NCBI RefSeq assembly: GCF_012726235.1
Contig: NZ_JAASAH010000014.1
Span: forward strand, 1 to 64,000
Direction of reading: 5' to 3'
Source of the DNA: Streptomyces sp. HNM0574
GTDB lineage: Bacteria; Actinomycetota; Actinomycetes; Streptomycetales; Streptomycetaceae
DNA length: 64,000 nt
Shown in pieces: positions 18,070 through 25,293 of this stretch (positions within the stretch are counted from its first letter, which is position 1; every line of letters starts with the position of its first letter). The position numbers and the translations under genes were made by a program. The notes under the pieces were generated by a model. It had not been told where the DNA came from. It saw only the letters and a program-made list of their open reading frames with translations, and searched no databases.

Positions 18070-19029
18070 ATGAGCAGCCGGCAGACCTACGACGAGGTGC
18101 TCCGTACCCTTTCCGAGGGGTCGGTGCACACCCACTTCGACGCGTTCACCGACATCGACTGGGACAACCCGGACTGGACGATCGACCTCAAGGACCCCCG
18201 CTGGGTCCTGCCCGAGGTGGACCCGCTGGGCGGGCACCCGTGGTATCAAGCGCAGCCCCTGGAGCGGCAGATCGAGATCGGTCTGTGGCGGATGGTCAAC
18301 ATCACCAAGGTGGGGATGCAGTTCGAGAACGTCCTCATCCGGGGCGCGATGGACTACCTCTTCAGCCTGCCCAACGGGAAGCCGGAGTTCCGGTACCTCA
18401 CGCACGAGTGCACCGAGGAGACCCATCACACCCAGATGTTCCAGGAGTTCGTGAACCGCTCGGGGTGCGACGTGCCCGGCGGGCGCCCCTCGTTCCGGGT
18501 GCTCAGCCGGTTCCTGCCGCTGGCGGGCTCGCTGTGGCCAGAGGTGTTCTTCACCGGGGTGCTCGCCGGCGAGGAGCCGATCGACCACGTGCAGAAGGCG
18601 ATCCTGCGCTCGGGCGCCACCCAGCACCCGCTGCTGCGGCGGATCATGCAGATCCACGTCGCGGAGGAGGCCCGGCACATCTCCTTCGCGCACGAGTTCC
18701 TGCGGCAGAAGACGCCGGAGCTGGGGAAGTTCCGGAAGGGCGCGCTGTCCGTCGCGTACCCGCTGGTGATGCGGACGCTGGGCGACGTCATCATGATCCC
18801 GGGCAAGCGGATGACGACCGAACTGGGCGTGCCGCGCCGGGTGATCCGGGACATCTTCTGGAAGAGCCCCGAGGGCCGGAAGATGCTCCGCGACCTCTTC
18901 GCGGACGTGCGCATGCTCGCCGAGGACACGGGGCTGATGAACCCCGTCTCCCGCCGGGTCTGGAAGCTGCTCCGCATCGACGGCCGCGCCTCCCGCTACC
19001 GCGGCCAGCCCGCCTCCCTCGCCTCCTGA
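18070..19029 (+). CDS. AurF-like non-haem diiron oxygenase
   Basis: 319 residues; start at 18070 with AGGAATCGAGG upstream. Two helical-bundle iron-binding signatures are seen: ECTEETHHTQMFQEF and HVAEEARHISFAHEFL, matching the carboxylate/His ligand pattern of p-aminobenzoate N-oxygenase (AurF/CmlI) relatives. It should activate O2 at a diiron centre to oxidise an amine or hydroxylate a substrate. The ferredoxin/reductase fusion encoded 50 bp downstream is an obvious electron donor. The substrate cannot be read; aromatic-amine N-oxygenation is only one possibility. Confidence 0.85.
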   Translation: MSSRQTYDEVLRTLSEGSVHTHFDAFTDIDWDNPDWTIDLKDPRWVLPEVDPLGGHPWYQAQPLERQIEIGLWRMVNITKVGMQFENVLIRGAMDYLFSLPNGKPEFRYLTHECTEETHHTQMFQEFVNRSGCDVPGGRPSFRVLSRFLPLAGSLWPEVFFTGVLAGEEPIDHVQKAILRSGATQHPLLRRIMQIHVAEEARHISFAHEFLRQKTPELGKFRKGALSVAYPLVMRTLGDVIMIPGKRMTTELGVPRRVIRDIFWKSPEGRKMLRDLFADVRMLAEDTGLMNPVSRRVWKLLRIDGRASRYRGQPASLAS

Positions 19030-19046
19030 CGGCCCACCGCCCGACC

Positions 19047-19074
19047 CCAGGAACCAGGAACCAGGAACCAGGAA
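19047..19074 (+). repeat. (CCAGGAA)x4 tandem repeat overlapping a ribosome binding site
   Basis: Four perfect 7-bp copies in the 50-bp gap before the ferredoxin reductase start at 19080. Each copy contains AGGA, so the repeat presents four overlapping ribosome-binding options; the last AGGAA is 5 nt from the ATG. Confidence 0.95.
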
Positions 19075-19079
19075 CCCCG

Positions 19080-20729
19080 ATGCCCTACGTCGTCACCCGC
19101 TCCTGCTGCGCCGACGCGTCGTGCGTGATGGCCTGCCCCGTCAACTGCATCCACCCGGCGCCGGGCGAACCCGGCTTCGCCGAGGCCGAGATGCTGTACG
19201 TCGACCCGCACACCTGCGTCGACTGCGGCGCCTGCACCACGGCCTGCCCGGTCGACGCGCTGAAGCCGCACACCGCGCTCACCCCGGCCGAGGAGCCCTT
19301 CCTCGACCTGAACGCGGCCTACTACGAGCAGGCCCCGCACCCGGACCGCACCCCGCTCGCCCTCGTCCCGCCCCAACGACGGCTGCCCGCGGGCGAGTTG
19401 CGGGTCGCGGTGGTCGGCGCGGGGCCCGCCGGGCTGTACGCGGCCGACGAGCTGCTCAAGCATCCGGGCGTGACGGTCGACGTCCTGGACCGGCTGCCGA
19501 CCCCGTACGGGCTCGTCCGCGCGGGCGTGGCGCCGGACCACCAGGACACCCGACGGGTCACCGAGCTGTTCCGGGCCGTCGAGAACCAGCCGGGCTTCGC
19601 CTACCGGCTCAACGTCGAGGTCGGCACGGACATCCGCCACGAGGACCTGGCGCGCGCGTACCACGCGGTGCTCTACGCGGTCGGCGCCCCGACGGACCGG
19701 CGGCTCGGCGTCGAGGGCGAGGACCTGCCCGGCAGCGCCTCCGCCACCGGCCTCGTCGCCTGGTACAACGGCCACCCGGACCACCAGGACGGGCCCGCCG
19801 CGTACCCGCTGGACGGGGAGCGGGCCGTCGTCGTCGGCAACGGGAACGTCGCGCTGGACGTGGCCCGGGTGCTCACCGCCGACCCCGGGGCGCTGGCCCG
19901 TACCGACATCGCCGGGCCGGCGCTGGCCGCGCTGCGGGACAGCCGGATCCGCGAGGTGGTCGTGCTCGGGCGGCGCGGGCCCGCCGAGGCCGCGTTCACG
20001 CTGCCCGAACTGCTGGGGCTCGCCGCGCTGGAGGACGTCGACGTGCTCGTCGAGGGCCTGCCCGAGGAGCCGGACGGGGACGCCTCGCCCAAGACCCGGG
20101 TGCTGGCCGAACTGGCGGCGCGGACGCCGGTGCCGGGCCGGCGGCGGATCGTGCTGCGCTTCCTGACCGCGCCGGTACGCGTCCTGGGCGAGCACCGCGT
20201 CGAGGGCCTGGAGGTCACCCGCACCGCCTTGCGCACGGAGGACGACGGGACCGTACGGGCGGTCCCGGCGGGCGACGGCACCGAGGTGATCGAGGCCGGG
20301 CTGGTGCTGCGCGCGGTGGGCTACCGGGCCCGTCCGGTGCCGGGGCTGCCGTTCGACGAGGCGGCCGGGGCCGTGCCGCACGAGGGCGGCCGGGTGGCAC
20401 CCGGGGTGTACGTCGCCGGGTGGATCAAGCGCGGGCCCACCGGGTTCATCGGGACCAACAAGTCCTGCGCGGAGGAGACCGTCACCGCGCTCCTCGACGA
20501 CTTCGAGGCGGGGCGGCTCACCGCCCCGGCAGAGGACGGCGCCACCGCCGCCCGTACCGCGCTGCGGGGGTCCGTCGGGCTCGGCGGGTGGCAGGCCATC
20601 GACCGGGCCGAGCGCGCGGCGGGCGCCCGCGAGGGCCGTCCCCGCGTCAAACTCACCGACCGGGAGGCGCTGTTGGCGGCGGCGGGCGGCGGAAGGACGG
20701 CGCACACGCACCTCCGCCCGGCACCGTAG
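19080..20729 (+). CDS. Ferredoxin / ferredoxin-NADP+ reductase fusion (FprB-like)
   Basis: 549 residues. Residues 1-70 form a 7Fe-type ferredoxin (CADASCVMACPVNCIHP, then CVDCGACTTACPVDAL). From about residue 105 there is an adrenodoxin-reductase-like FAD/NADPH domain: VVGAGPAGLYAADELL, PTPYGLVRAGVAPDHQ, VVGNGNVALDVARVL and the C-terminal GWIKRGPTGFIGTNKSCAEETV. The architecture matches mycobacterial FprB. It would pass electrons from NADPH to an oxygenase, probably the adjacent diiron protein. The ATG at 19080 follows the four-fold AGGAA repeat. Confidence 0.92.
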   Translation: MPYVVTRSCCADASCVMACPVNCIHPAPGEPGFAEAEMLYVDPHTCVDCGACTTACPVDALKPHTALTPAEEPFLDLNAAYYEQAPHPDRTPLALVPPQRRLPAGELRVAVVGAGPAGLYAADELLKHPGVTVDVLDRLPTPYGLVRAGVAPDHQDTRRVTELFRAVENQPGFAYRLNVEVGTDIRHEDLARAYHAVLYAVGAPTDRRLGVEGEDLPGSASATGLVAWYNGHPDHQDGPAAYPLDGERAVVVGNGNVALDVARVLTADPGALARTDIAGPALAALRDSRIREVVVLGRRGPAEAAFTLPELLGLAALEDVDVLVEGLPEEPDGDASPKTRVLAELAARTPVPGRRRIVLRFLTAPVRVLGEHRVEGLEVTRTALRTEDDGTVRAVPAGDGTEVIEAGLVLRAVGYRARPVPGLPFDEAAGAVPHEGGRVAPGVYVAGWIKRGPTGFIGTNKSCAEETVTALLDDFEAGRLTAPAEDGATAARTALRGSVGLGGWQAIDRAERAAGAREGRPRVKLTDREALLAAAGGGRTAHTHLRPAP

Positions 20730-20819
20730 GACTGTTCGACGATCCGCGGAAGCTTGACTTCAACCATGCTTCATGTCGGAGTCTGGTCTCCTCACACCGA
20801 TCCAGGGGAGATGACGACG

Positions 20820-21779
20820 ATGCGCGTGGCACAGGTGACCAGGTTCGGCGGGCCCGAGGTGATCGAGACGGTGGAGCTGCCGGACCCCGTTCCGGGCCCC
20901 GGCGAGGTGGTGGTCGAGGTCGCCGCCGCCGACACGATCTTCGTGGAGACGCAGGTCCGCTCCGGCTGGGCGGCCGAGATGTGGGGCGTGACCCCGCCGT
21001 ACGTCCCCGGCGGTGCCGTGGCCGGCGTGGTCGCCGCGACCGGCGAGGGGGTGGACCCGTCCTGGACGGGCCGCACGGTCGCCGCGGCGACCCGGCAGGG
21101 CGGCGGCTACGCCGAGCGGGTGCTGGTCCCCGAGGGGGAGCTCCTCCCGCTGCCCTCCGGCCTCGCGCCCGAGACGGCGGCGGCGCTGCTGCACGACGGG
21201 CCGACCGCGCTCACCCTGTTCACCAACGCCCAGGTGCGCGCCGGGCATTCGGTGCTGGTGCTGCCCGCCGCCGGCGGCGCGGGCAGCCTGCTGGTGCAGC
21301 TGGCGAAGGCGGCCGGGGCGCACGTCACGGGCGCGGCGCGCGGGAAGCGGAAGCTGGACGCGGTACGCGGACTGGGCGCCGACGCCGTCGTCGACTACTC
21401 CGGCCCGGAGTGGGCGGACGGTGTCGGCGGGCTCGCCGCCGACGTGGTCTTCGAGGGCGTGGGCGGTGAACTCGGCGCGAGCGCCCTGCGCCTGGCCGCC
21501 GACGGCGCCCGCGTCGCCTCGTACGGGGCGCCGAGCGGCGGCTTCGCCGCGCACGACCCGGCCGAGGTGGAGCGGCGCGGCATCCGCCTCTCCGGCATCG
21601 AGCAGGTGCAGTTCACGCCCGAGCGGCACCGGGAGATGACCGCCAGGGCGCTGGACGAGGCGGCCGCCGGCCGCATCCGCCCGCTGATCGCCCAGCGCCT
21701 CCCGCTGAACCGCGCCGCCGAGGCCCACACCTCGATGGAGACCCGCGCCGCGGTGGGCAAGACCCTGCTGGTGCCGTAG
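20820..21779 (+). CDS. Quinone oxidoreductase-like, zinc-free MDR-family protein
   Basis: 319 residues. The ATG at 20820 is preferred over that at 20811 because AGGGGAG lies about 9 nt upstream of 20820. GroES-like N-terminal domain (MRVAQVTRFGGPEVIETVELPDPVPGPGEV) and Rossmann domain (VLVLPAAGGAGSLLVQLAKAAGAHVTG, GLGADAVVDY). The Cys ligands of zinc alcohol dehydrogenases are missing, so it belongs with QOR/crotonyl-reductase-like enzymes that reduce enones or quinones with NADPH. It is the last gene of the oxidation island and ends at a strong terminator. Confidence 0.87.
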   Translation: MRVAQVTRFGGPEVIETVELPDPVPGPGEVVVEVAAADTIFVETQVRSGWAAEMWGVTPPYVPGGAVAGVVAATGEGVDPSWTGRTVAAATRQGGGYAERVLVPEGELLPLPSGLAPETAAALLHDGPTALTLFTNAQVRAGHSVLVLPAAGGAGSLLVQLAKAAGAHVTGAARGKRKLDAVRGLGADAVVDYSGPEWADGVGGLAADVVFEGVGGELGASALRLAADGARVASYGAPSGGFAAHDPAEVERRGIRLSGIEQVQFTPERHREMTARALDEAAAGRIRPLIAQRLPLNRAAEAHTSMETRAAVGKTLLVP

Positions 21780-21798
21780 CCGGGAGTTCCGAACGGAC

Positions 21799-21836
21799 GG
21801 GCCCGCCACCGGAGTTGCTGCTCGGGTGGCGGGCCC
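21799..21836 (+). terminator. Strong terminator before the phosphonate operon
   Basis: GGGCCCGCCACC (21799-21810) pairs perfectly with GGTGGCGGGCCC (21825-21836), followed by TTCT. It insulates the oxidation island from the phosphonate operon. Confidence 0.75.
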
Positions 21837-22230
21837 TTCTGTTCGCCCGCCGGCCCCTTGGCGGAGCCATTGCCTCCGTCCGGGTGGAACATTGCATTCC
21901 CTTTGCCCTGGTTCACGTGATTCACCTCACACGCATCTGACGCGTGAGAGCGCCGCACGAGCCTCGGCGACACGCGTCAAAACCGGACGTACCGCCCGGC
22001 GTGAATCGCCGCCAAAGCGGATGATCCCAGCCCTGCGGGATCAAACAGGCCGACATCGGAGGCTTCTGTGATCACAGAACGTGCCCCGGTTCTCACCATG
22101 CGGTCACCGGGTTGAGCCGGTGCCGCCTCTCGTCAACGATCACTGTCGCTTGCGAGCCCATCGCGTGAACCAAGGGTTAACAACCGGGATTTCGGCCTTT
22201 CCGCTGCGATCCCGGCTTCAAGGGGGAAAC
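21837..22230 (+). promoter_or_regulatory. 394-bp leader of the phosphonate operon with three inverted repeats
   Basis: No gene is supported here. Three inverted repeats are stacked: TGATCCC-N8-GGGATCA at 22022-22043; a perfect 16-bp palindrome TTCTGTGATCACAGAA at 22064-22079; and CACCGG-N6-CCGGTG at 22105-22122. The region is clearly less G+C-rich than its surroundings. A 16-bp perfect palindrome is a likely dimeric regulator site, but there is no regulator gene inside the operon, so any regulator acts from elsewhere. AGGGGGA at 22221-22227 is the ribosome site of the first gene. Promoter hexamers could not be fixed. Confidence 0.55.
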
Positions 22231-22758
22231 ATGGGTCAAAGTCATTCAGTGTTGAACATCTCCAGAAAGGACGGTGCGGCCGACGCCGTACTCGCCGCCT
22301 TTCTCGACCAGGGCCACACGCATTTCTCCGGCGTCCCCTGCTCGCTCCTCAAGGGGCTCTTCCGCGCCCTGGAAACCCCGGACTTCCCGGCCGCCTATCT
22401 GCCGGCGCCCCGGGAGGACAGCGCGCTCGGCGTCGCCTCCGGCCTCGCCGTCGCGGGTGCTCGCCCCGTCGTGCTCATGCAGAACTCCGGGCTCGGCTAT
22501 TCGCTGAACGTCCTGACGTCCTTCAACCTCATCTACGACGTGCACCTGCCGCTCGTCGTCAGCTGGCGCGGCCACGACGGGAACGACGCCGTCGAACACG
22601 ACGTCATCGGCCGCGAACTGACCCGGCTGCTCGACGTGTTCGAGCTGCCCTGGACCGTTCTGGACAACCAGGACCCGTACGAGTCCACCGCCGCGTTCCT
22701 GAAGCGGTACGACGCGGAGCGGCGCACGTCCGTCCTCATCGTCCGGGAAGGGGTGTGA
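22231..22758 (+). CDS. Phosphonopyruvate decarboxylase, alpha (Pyr-domain) subunit
   Basis: 175 residues. The ATG at 22231 is chosen for the AGGGGGA ribosome site; the frame is open further upstream but that extension is Arg/Pro-rich and lacks a ribosome site. It is the thiamine-diphosphate Pyr domain: FSGVPCSLLKGLFRAL, YLPAPREDSALGVASGLAVAG (with the conserved Glu62 that activates the cofactor), VVLMQNSGLGYSLNVLTSFN and LPLVVSWRGHDGNDAVEHDVIG. These match the first half of Ppd. With the next gene product it decarboxylates phosphonopyruvate to phosphonoacetaldehyde, the step that pulls the unfavourable PEP mutase reaction forward. Split Ppd subunits occur in several phosphonate clusters, including rhizocticin. 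It is the first gene of the operon. Confidence 0.93.
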   Translation: MGQSHSVLNISRKDGAADAVLAAFLDQGHTHFSGVPCSLLKGLFRALETPDFPAAYLPAPREDSALGVASGLAVAGARPVVLMQNSGLGYSLNVLTSFNLIYDVHLPLVVSWRGHDGNDAVEHDVIGRELTRLLDVFELPWTVLDNQDPYESTAAFLKRYDAERRTSVLIVREGV

Positions 22759-22763
22759 CCGGC

Positions 22764-23351
22764 ATGCTCGACATCCGTACCGCGCTGAGGACCCTGCTCG
22801 ACCGTGAGCCGGACGCACTGGTGATCTCGACGTGCGGCTACCTCACCCGCGACCTGTACAACCTCGCCGACCGTCCGCAGCACTTCTACCTCGTCGGGTC
22901 GATGGGCATGGCCGCCCCCGTGGGGCTCGGCGTCGCCCTGGCCACCGGGCGGCGCGTCCTCGTGCTGGACGGCGACGGCTCGTTCGCGATGAACCCCGGG
23001 TGCCTGCCGATGATCGCCGAGCACGCCCCGGACCTCGTGCACGCCGTGCTGGACAACGGCGCGCACGACAGCACCGGCGGCCAGCGGACCTCCGCGCTCG
23101 GCGACCCGGCCGCCACGGCGCTCGCCGCCGGCTACCCGGCCGCGTACACCGTCGGTACCGAGGAGGAGCTGAACGCGGCCGACCTCGACCGGGGCCCGGC
23201 GCTCGTGCACGTGCGGTGCCGTCCCCGCACCCATCCGGCCGGACGCCGGGTGGAGCTGACACCCCAGCAGCTCGTCGGACGCTTCCGCGACGGTCTGCGG
23301 GCGAACGGCGTTCCGGCACCGGCCGGTTCGGGCGGGGAGGCCACGCGATGA
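22764..23351 (+). CDS. Phosphonopyruvate decarboxylase, beta (PP-domain) subunit
   Basis: 195 residues from the ATG at 22764, 5 bp after the alpha subunit, with AAGGGG at 10 nt; a GTG at 22755 is too close to that site. The thiamine-diphosphate PP domain is clear: LVGSMGMAAPVGLGVALATGR, then the Mg-diphosphate motif LDGDGSFAMNPG ending about 27 residues later in LDNGAHDSTGGQ (Asp71, Asn98). It pairs with the alpha subunit to form the complete decarboxylase. Its stop overlaps the aldolase start by 4 bp. Confidence 0.93.
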   Translation: MLDIRTALRTLLDREPDALVISTCGYLTRDLYNLADRPQHFYLVGSMGMAAPVGLGVALATGRRVLVLDGDGSFAMNPGCLPMIAEHAPDLVHAVLDNGAHDSTGGQRTSALGDPAATALAAGYPAAYTVGTEEELNAADLDRGPALVHVRCRPRTHPAGRRVELTPQQLVGRFRDGLRANGVPAPAGSGGEATR

Positions 23352-24355
23352 AGCCCGTTCTGCTGGACTGCACGCTGCGCGACGGCGGCAACCAGAACGA
23401 CTGGCACTTCACGGAGACCGACGTCCGCACCATCGTGAGCACCCTGGACCGGGCACGGGTGGACGTGATCGAGGTCGGGTACCGCGGCGGCTCGGGCAGC
23501 AGGTCCAGCGACACCGCGGGTCCTTCGGCGCACAGCTCGCCGGAGTATCTCGCCGCGCTGCCCGAGACCTCGCACGCCGACCTGGCCGTGATGGTCGTGC
23601 CCACCGTCTGCCCGCTGTCGGCGCTGGAGGACCTGCCGGACAGCCCCGTGTCCATGGTGCGGATCGCCGCGTACCCGTGGGACGTCGAGCGGGTGCCGGA
23701 GTACGTGCGTGCCGTGCGGGACCTCGGCCTGCGTCCCGGCGTGAACCTGATGGCCGTCAGCTACGCCGGACCCGAGGAGCTCGCGCGGATCGCCCGGACG
23801 GTGCGCAGCGAGGCTCCCGATCTGCTGTACATGGCCGACTCCTTCGGGGCGTTGACCCCCGACGGCGTCAGGGAACGCGTCGCGCTGCTGACGGAGACGG
23901 TGGGCGTCCCCGTCGGCGTGCACATGCACAACAACCTCGGCCTCGCCGCCGCGAACGCGCTCGCCGCCCTCGACGCCGGCGCCGCCTGGCTGGACGCCTC
24001 GCTCTGCGCGATGGCCCGCGGCGCGGGCAACCTCGCCACGGAGCAGGCCGCCGCGTTTCTCACCGCCTGGCCCAAGTACGAGACGCACACCGACCTTTCC
24101 GCCCTGTGCGAGGCGTCCGAGTACGTGGCCGAGCAGGTGCTGCCGCGGCCCATGACGGTGCGCCGCGCGGAGATCGCGGCCGGGGTCAACGATCACCACT
24201 TCTACTTTCAGGACCGCATCGACAAGATCAGCGCGGAGCACGGGCTGGACGCCTGGGCGGTGGGCCGCCGCCTCGGCGCGGCACGCCCGCGCAAGGTCTC
24301 GGACGAGACGGTCGCCGACATCTGTGCCCGACTGACCACAGGGGAGTCCGTATGA
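23348..24355 (+). CDS. RhiG-like aldolase (HMGL/4-hydroxy-2-oxovalerate aldolase family)
   Basis: 335 residues, ATGA-coupled to the decarboxylase. A DRE-TIM metallolyase: the N-terminal signature LLDCTLRDGGNQNDWHF (catalytic Arg and metal-binding Asp), VIEVGYRG, the metal-binding HMHNN (HxH) near residue 200, and LDASLCAMARGAGNLATE. The length fits the DmpG/MhpE-like branch. In the rhizocticin pathway RhiG, of this family, joins phosphonoacetaldehyde to oxaloacetate to give 2-keto-4-hydroxy-5-phosphonopentanoate. Position between decarboxylase and PEP mutase supports the same reaction here. Pyruvate as co-substrate, or phosphonomethylmalate-type chemistry, are alternatives that sequence alone cannot exclude. 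Confidence 0.85.
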   Translation: MKPVLLDCTLRDGGNQNDWHFTETDVRTIVSTLDRARVDVIEVGYRGGSGSRSSDTAGPSAHSSPEYLAALPETSHADLAVMVVPTVCPLSALEDLPDSPVSMVRIAAYPWDVERVPEYVRAVRDLGLRPGVNLMAVSYAGPEELARIARTVRSEAPDLLYMADSFGALTPDGVRERVALLTETVGVPVGVHMHNNLGLAAANALAALDAGAAWLDASLCAMARGAGNLATEQAAAFLTAWPKYETHTDLSALCEASEYVAEQVLPRPMTVRRAEIAAGVNDHHFYFQDRIDKISAEHGLDAWAVGRRLGAARPRKVSDETVADICARLTTGESV

Positions 24356-25293
24356 GTACCGCCACCGCACCCACGCAGCCGGCGGCCGAGCGGCAGACGG
24401 CCGCGCAGCGCCTGCTGGCGGCCCTGCGCAGACCCCGGCTGGCGCGCGCGATGGGCGCCCACAGCCCGCTGAGCGCCCGGCTGGCGGAGGAGGCCGGGTT
24501 CGACGTCGTCTGGTCCAGCGGACTGGAGATCTCCGCCACCGCCGGGGTGCCGGACGCCAACATCCTCGCCATGCCCGAATGCCTGGAATCGGCCGCCTCG
24601 CTGGCGGACTCCGTCGCGCTCCCGGTGCTCGCGGACTGCGACTCCGGCTTCGGCAACGTCAACAACGTCATCCACATGGTGCGCGCCTACGAGCGGCGCG
24701 GGGTGGCCGGAGTGTGCATCGAGGACAAGCGGTTCCCGAAGCTGAACAGCTTCCTGGAGGGCAGCGCCGGCAGCCAGGACCTGGCTCCGCTGGACGACTT
24801 CGCGGGCAAGATCCGCGCCGCCACCGACGTCCGCCGCGAGCTCGTCGTGGTGGCCCGCATCGAGGCCCTCATCTCGGGCCTGGGGATGGCGGAGGCCCTG
24901 CGCAGGGCCGAGGTGTACGAACGGGCCGGTGCCGACGCGCTGTTGATCCACTCCAAGCGCACCGACCCCGACGAGGTGTTCGCCTTCCGCGCGGCCTACT
25001 CGGGCGACCTCCCGGTGATCGTCGTCCCCACGACCTACAGCCAGGTCACGGCGGACGAGCTGGAGCAGCGCGGCTTCGCCATGGCGATCTACGCCAACCA
25101 GGCGCTCCGCAGCTCCCTCCGGGCCATGCGGGAGACCCTCATCAGGATCAAGAACGACGGCACCACCCACCACGTCGAGGGCGAACTCGCCTCGCTGAAG
25201 GACATCTTCGGCCTCCAGCGGGTGCCCGAGATGCTCGAACAGCAGGCCCACTACGAGGCGCTCGGACAGAAGCTCGCGGAGGCAGGAAAGTGA
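24352..25293 (+). CDS. pepM: Phosphoenolpyruvate phosphomutase (PEP mutase)
   Basis: 313 residues, ATGA-coupled. The PEP mutase hallmark EDKRFPKLNS is at 124-133; the general isocitrate-lyase superfamily fold is seen in AGFDVVWSSGLEISATAGVPDAN, ADCDSGFGNVNNV (Mg-binding Asp), VVARIEALI and ALLIHSKRTDPDEVF. The Asn in the lid motif and the downstream Ser are as expected for the mutase rather than isocitrate or methylisocitrate lyase. It isomerises PEP to phosphonopyruvate, forming the C-P bond and committing the operon to phosphonate synthesis. The first 28 residues are a Thr/Ala/Gln-rich extension. Confidence 0.96.
   Translation: MSTATAPTQPAAERQTAAQRLLAALRRPRLARAMGAHSPLSARLAEEAGFDVVWSSGLEISATAGVPDANILAMPECLESAASLADSVALPVLADCDSGFGNVNNVIHMVRAYERRGVAGVCIEDKRFPKLNSFLEGSAGSQDLAPLDDFAGKIRAATDVRRELVVVARIEALISGLGMAEALRRAEVYERAGADALLIHSKRTDPDEVFAFRAAYSGDLPVIVVPTTYSQVTADELEQRGFAMAIYANQALRSSLRAMRETLIRIKNDGTTHHVEGELASLKDIFGLQRVPEMLEQQAHYEALGQKLAEAGK

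Noticed and set aside
18240..20729. An extended start of the ferredoxin-reductase frame reaching back into the diiron oxygenase gene
   Set aside because: The ferredoxin domain begins exactly at the ATG at 19080 after AGGAA; the upstream part is antipattern sequence overlapping the oxygenase.
15608..21779. Treating the monooxygenase/diiron oxygenase set as tailoring genes of the phosphonate operon
   Set aside because: A strong terminator and a 394-bp leader separate them, the set has its own TetR gene, and the inferred phosphonate pathway needs none of these enzymes.
22105..22200. A PHO box (GTTCACC direct repeats) in the phosphonate operon leader
   Set aside because: Isolated GTTCAC-like strings occur upstream (about 21911) but not as the spaced direct repeats that PhoP needs, so PhoP control is not claimed.
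22081..22230. An upstream start that would lengthen the decarboxylase alpha subunit by 50 residues
   Set aside because: No ribosome site, and the added residues do not match the family; the ATG at 22231 follows AGGGGGA.
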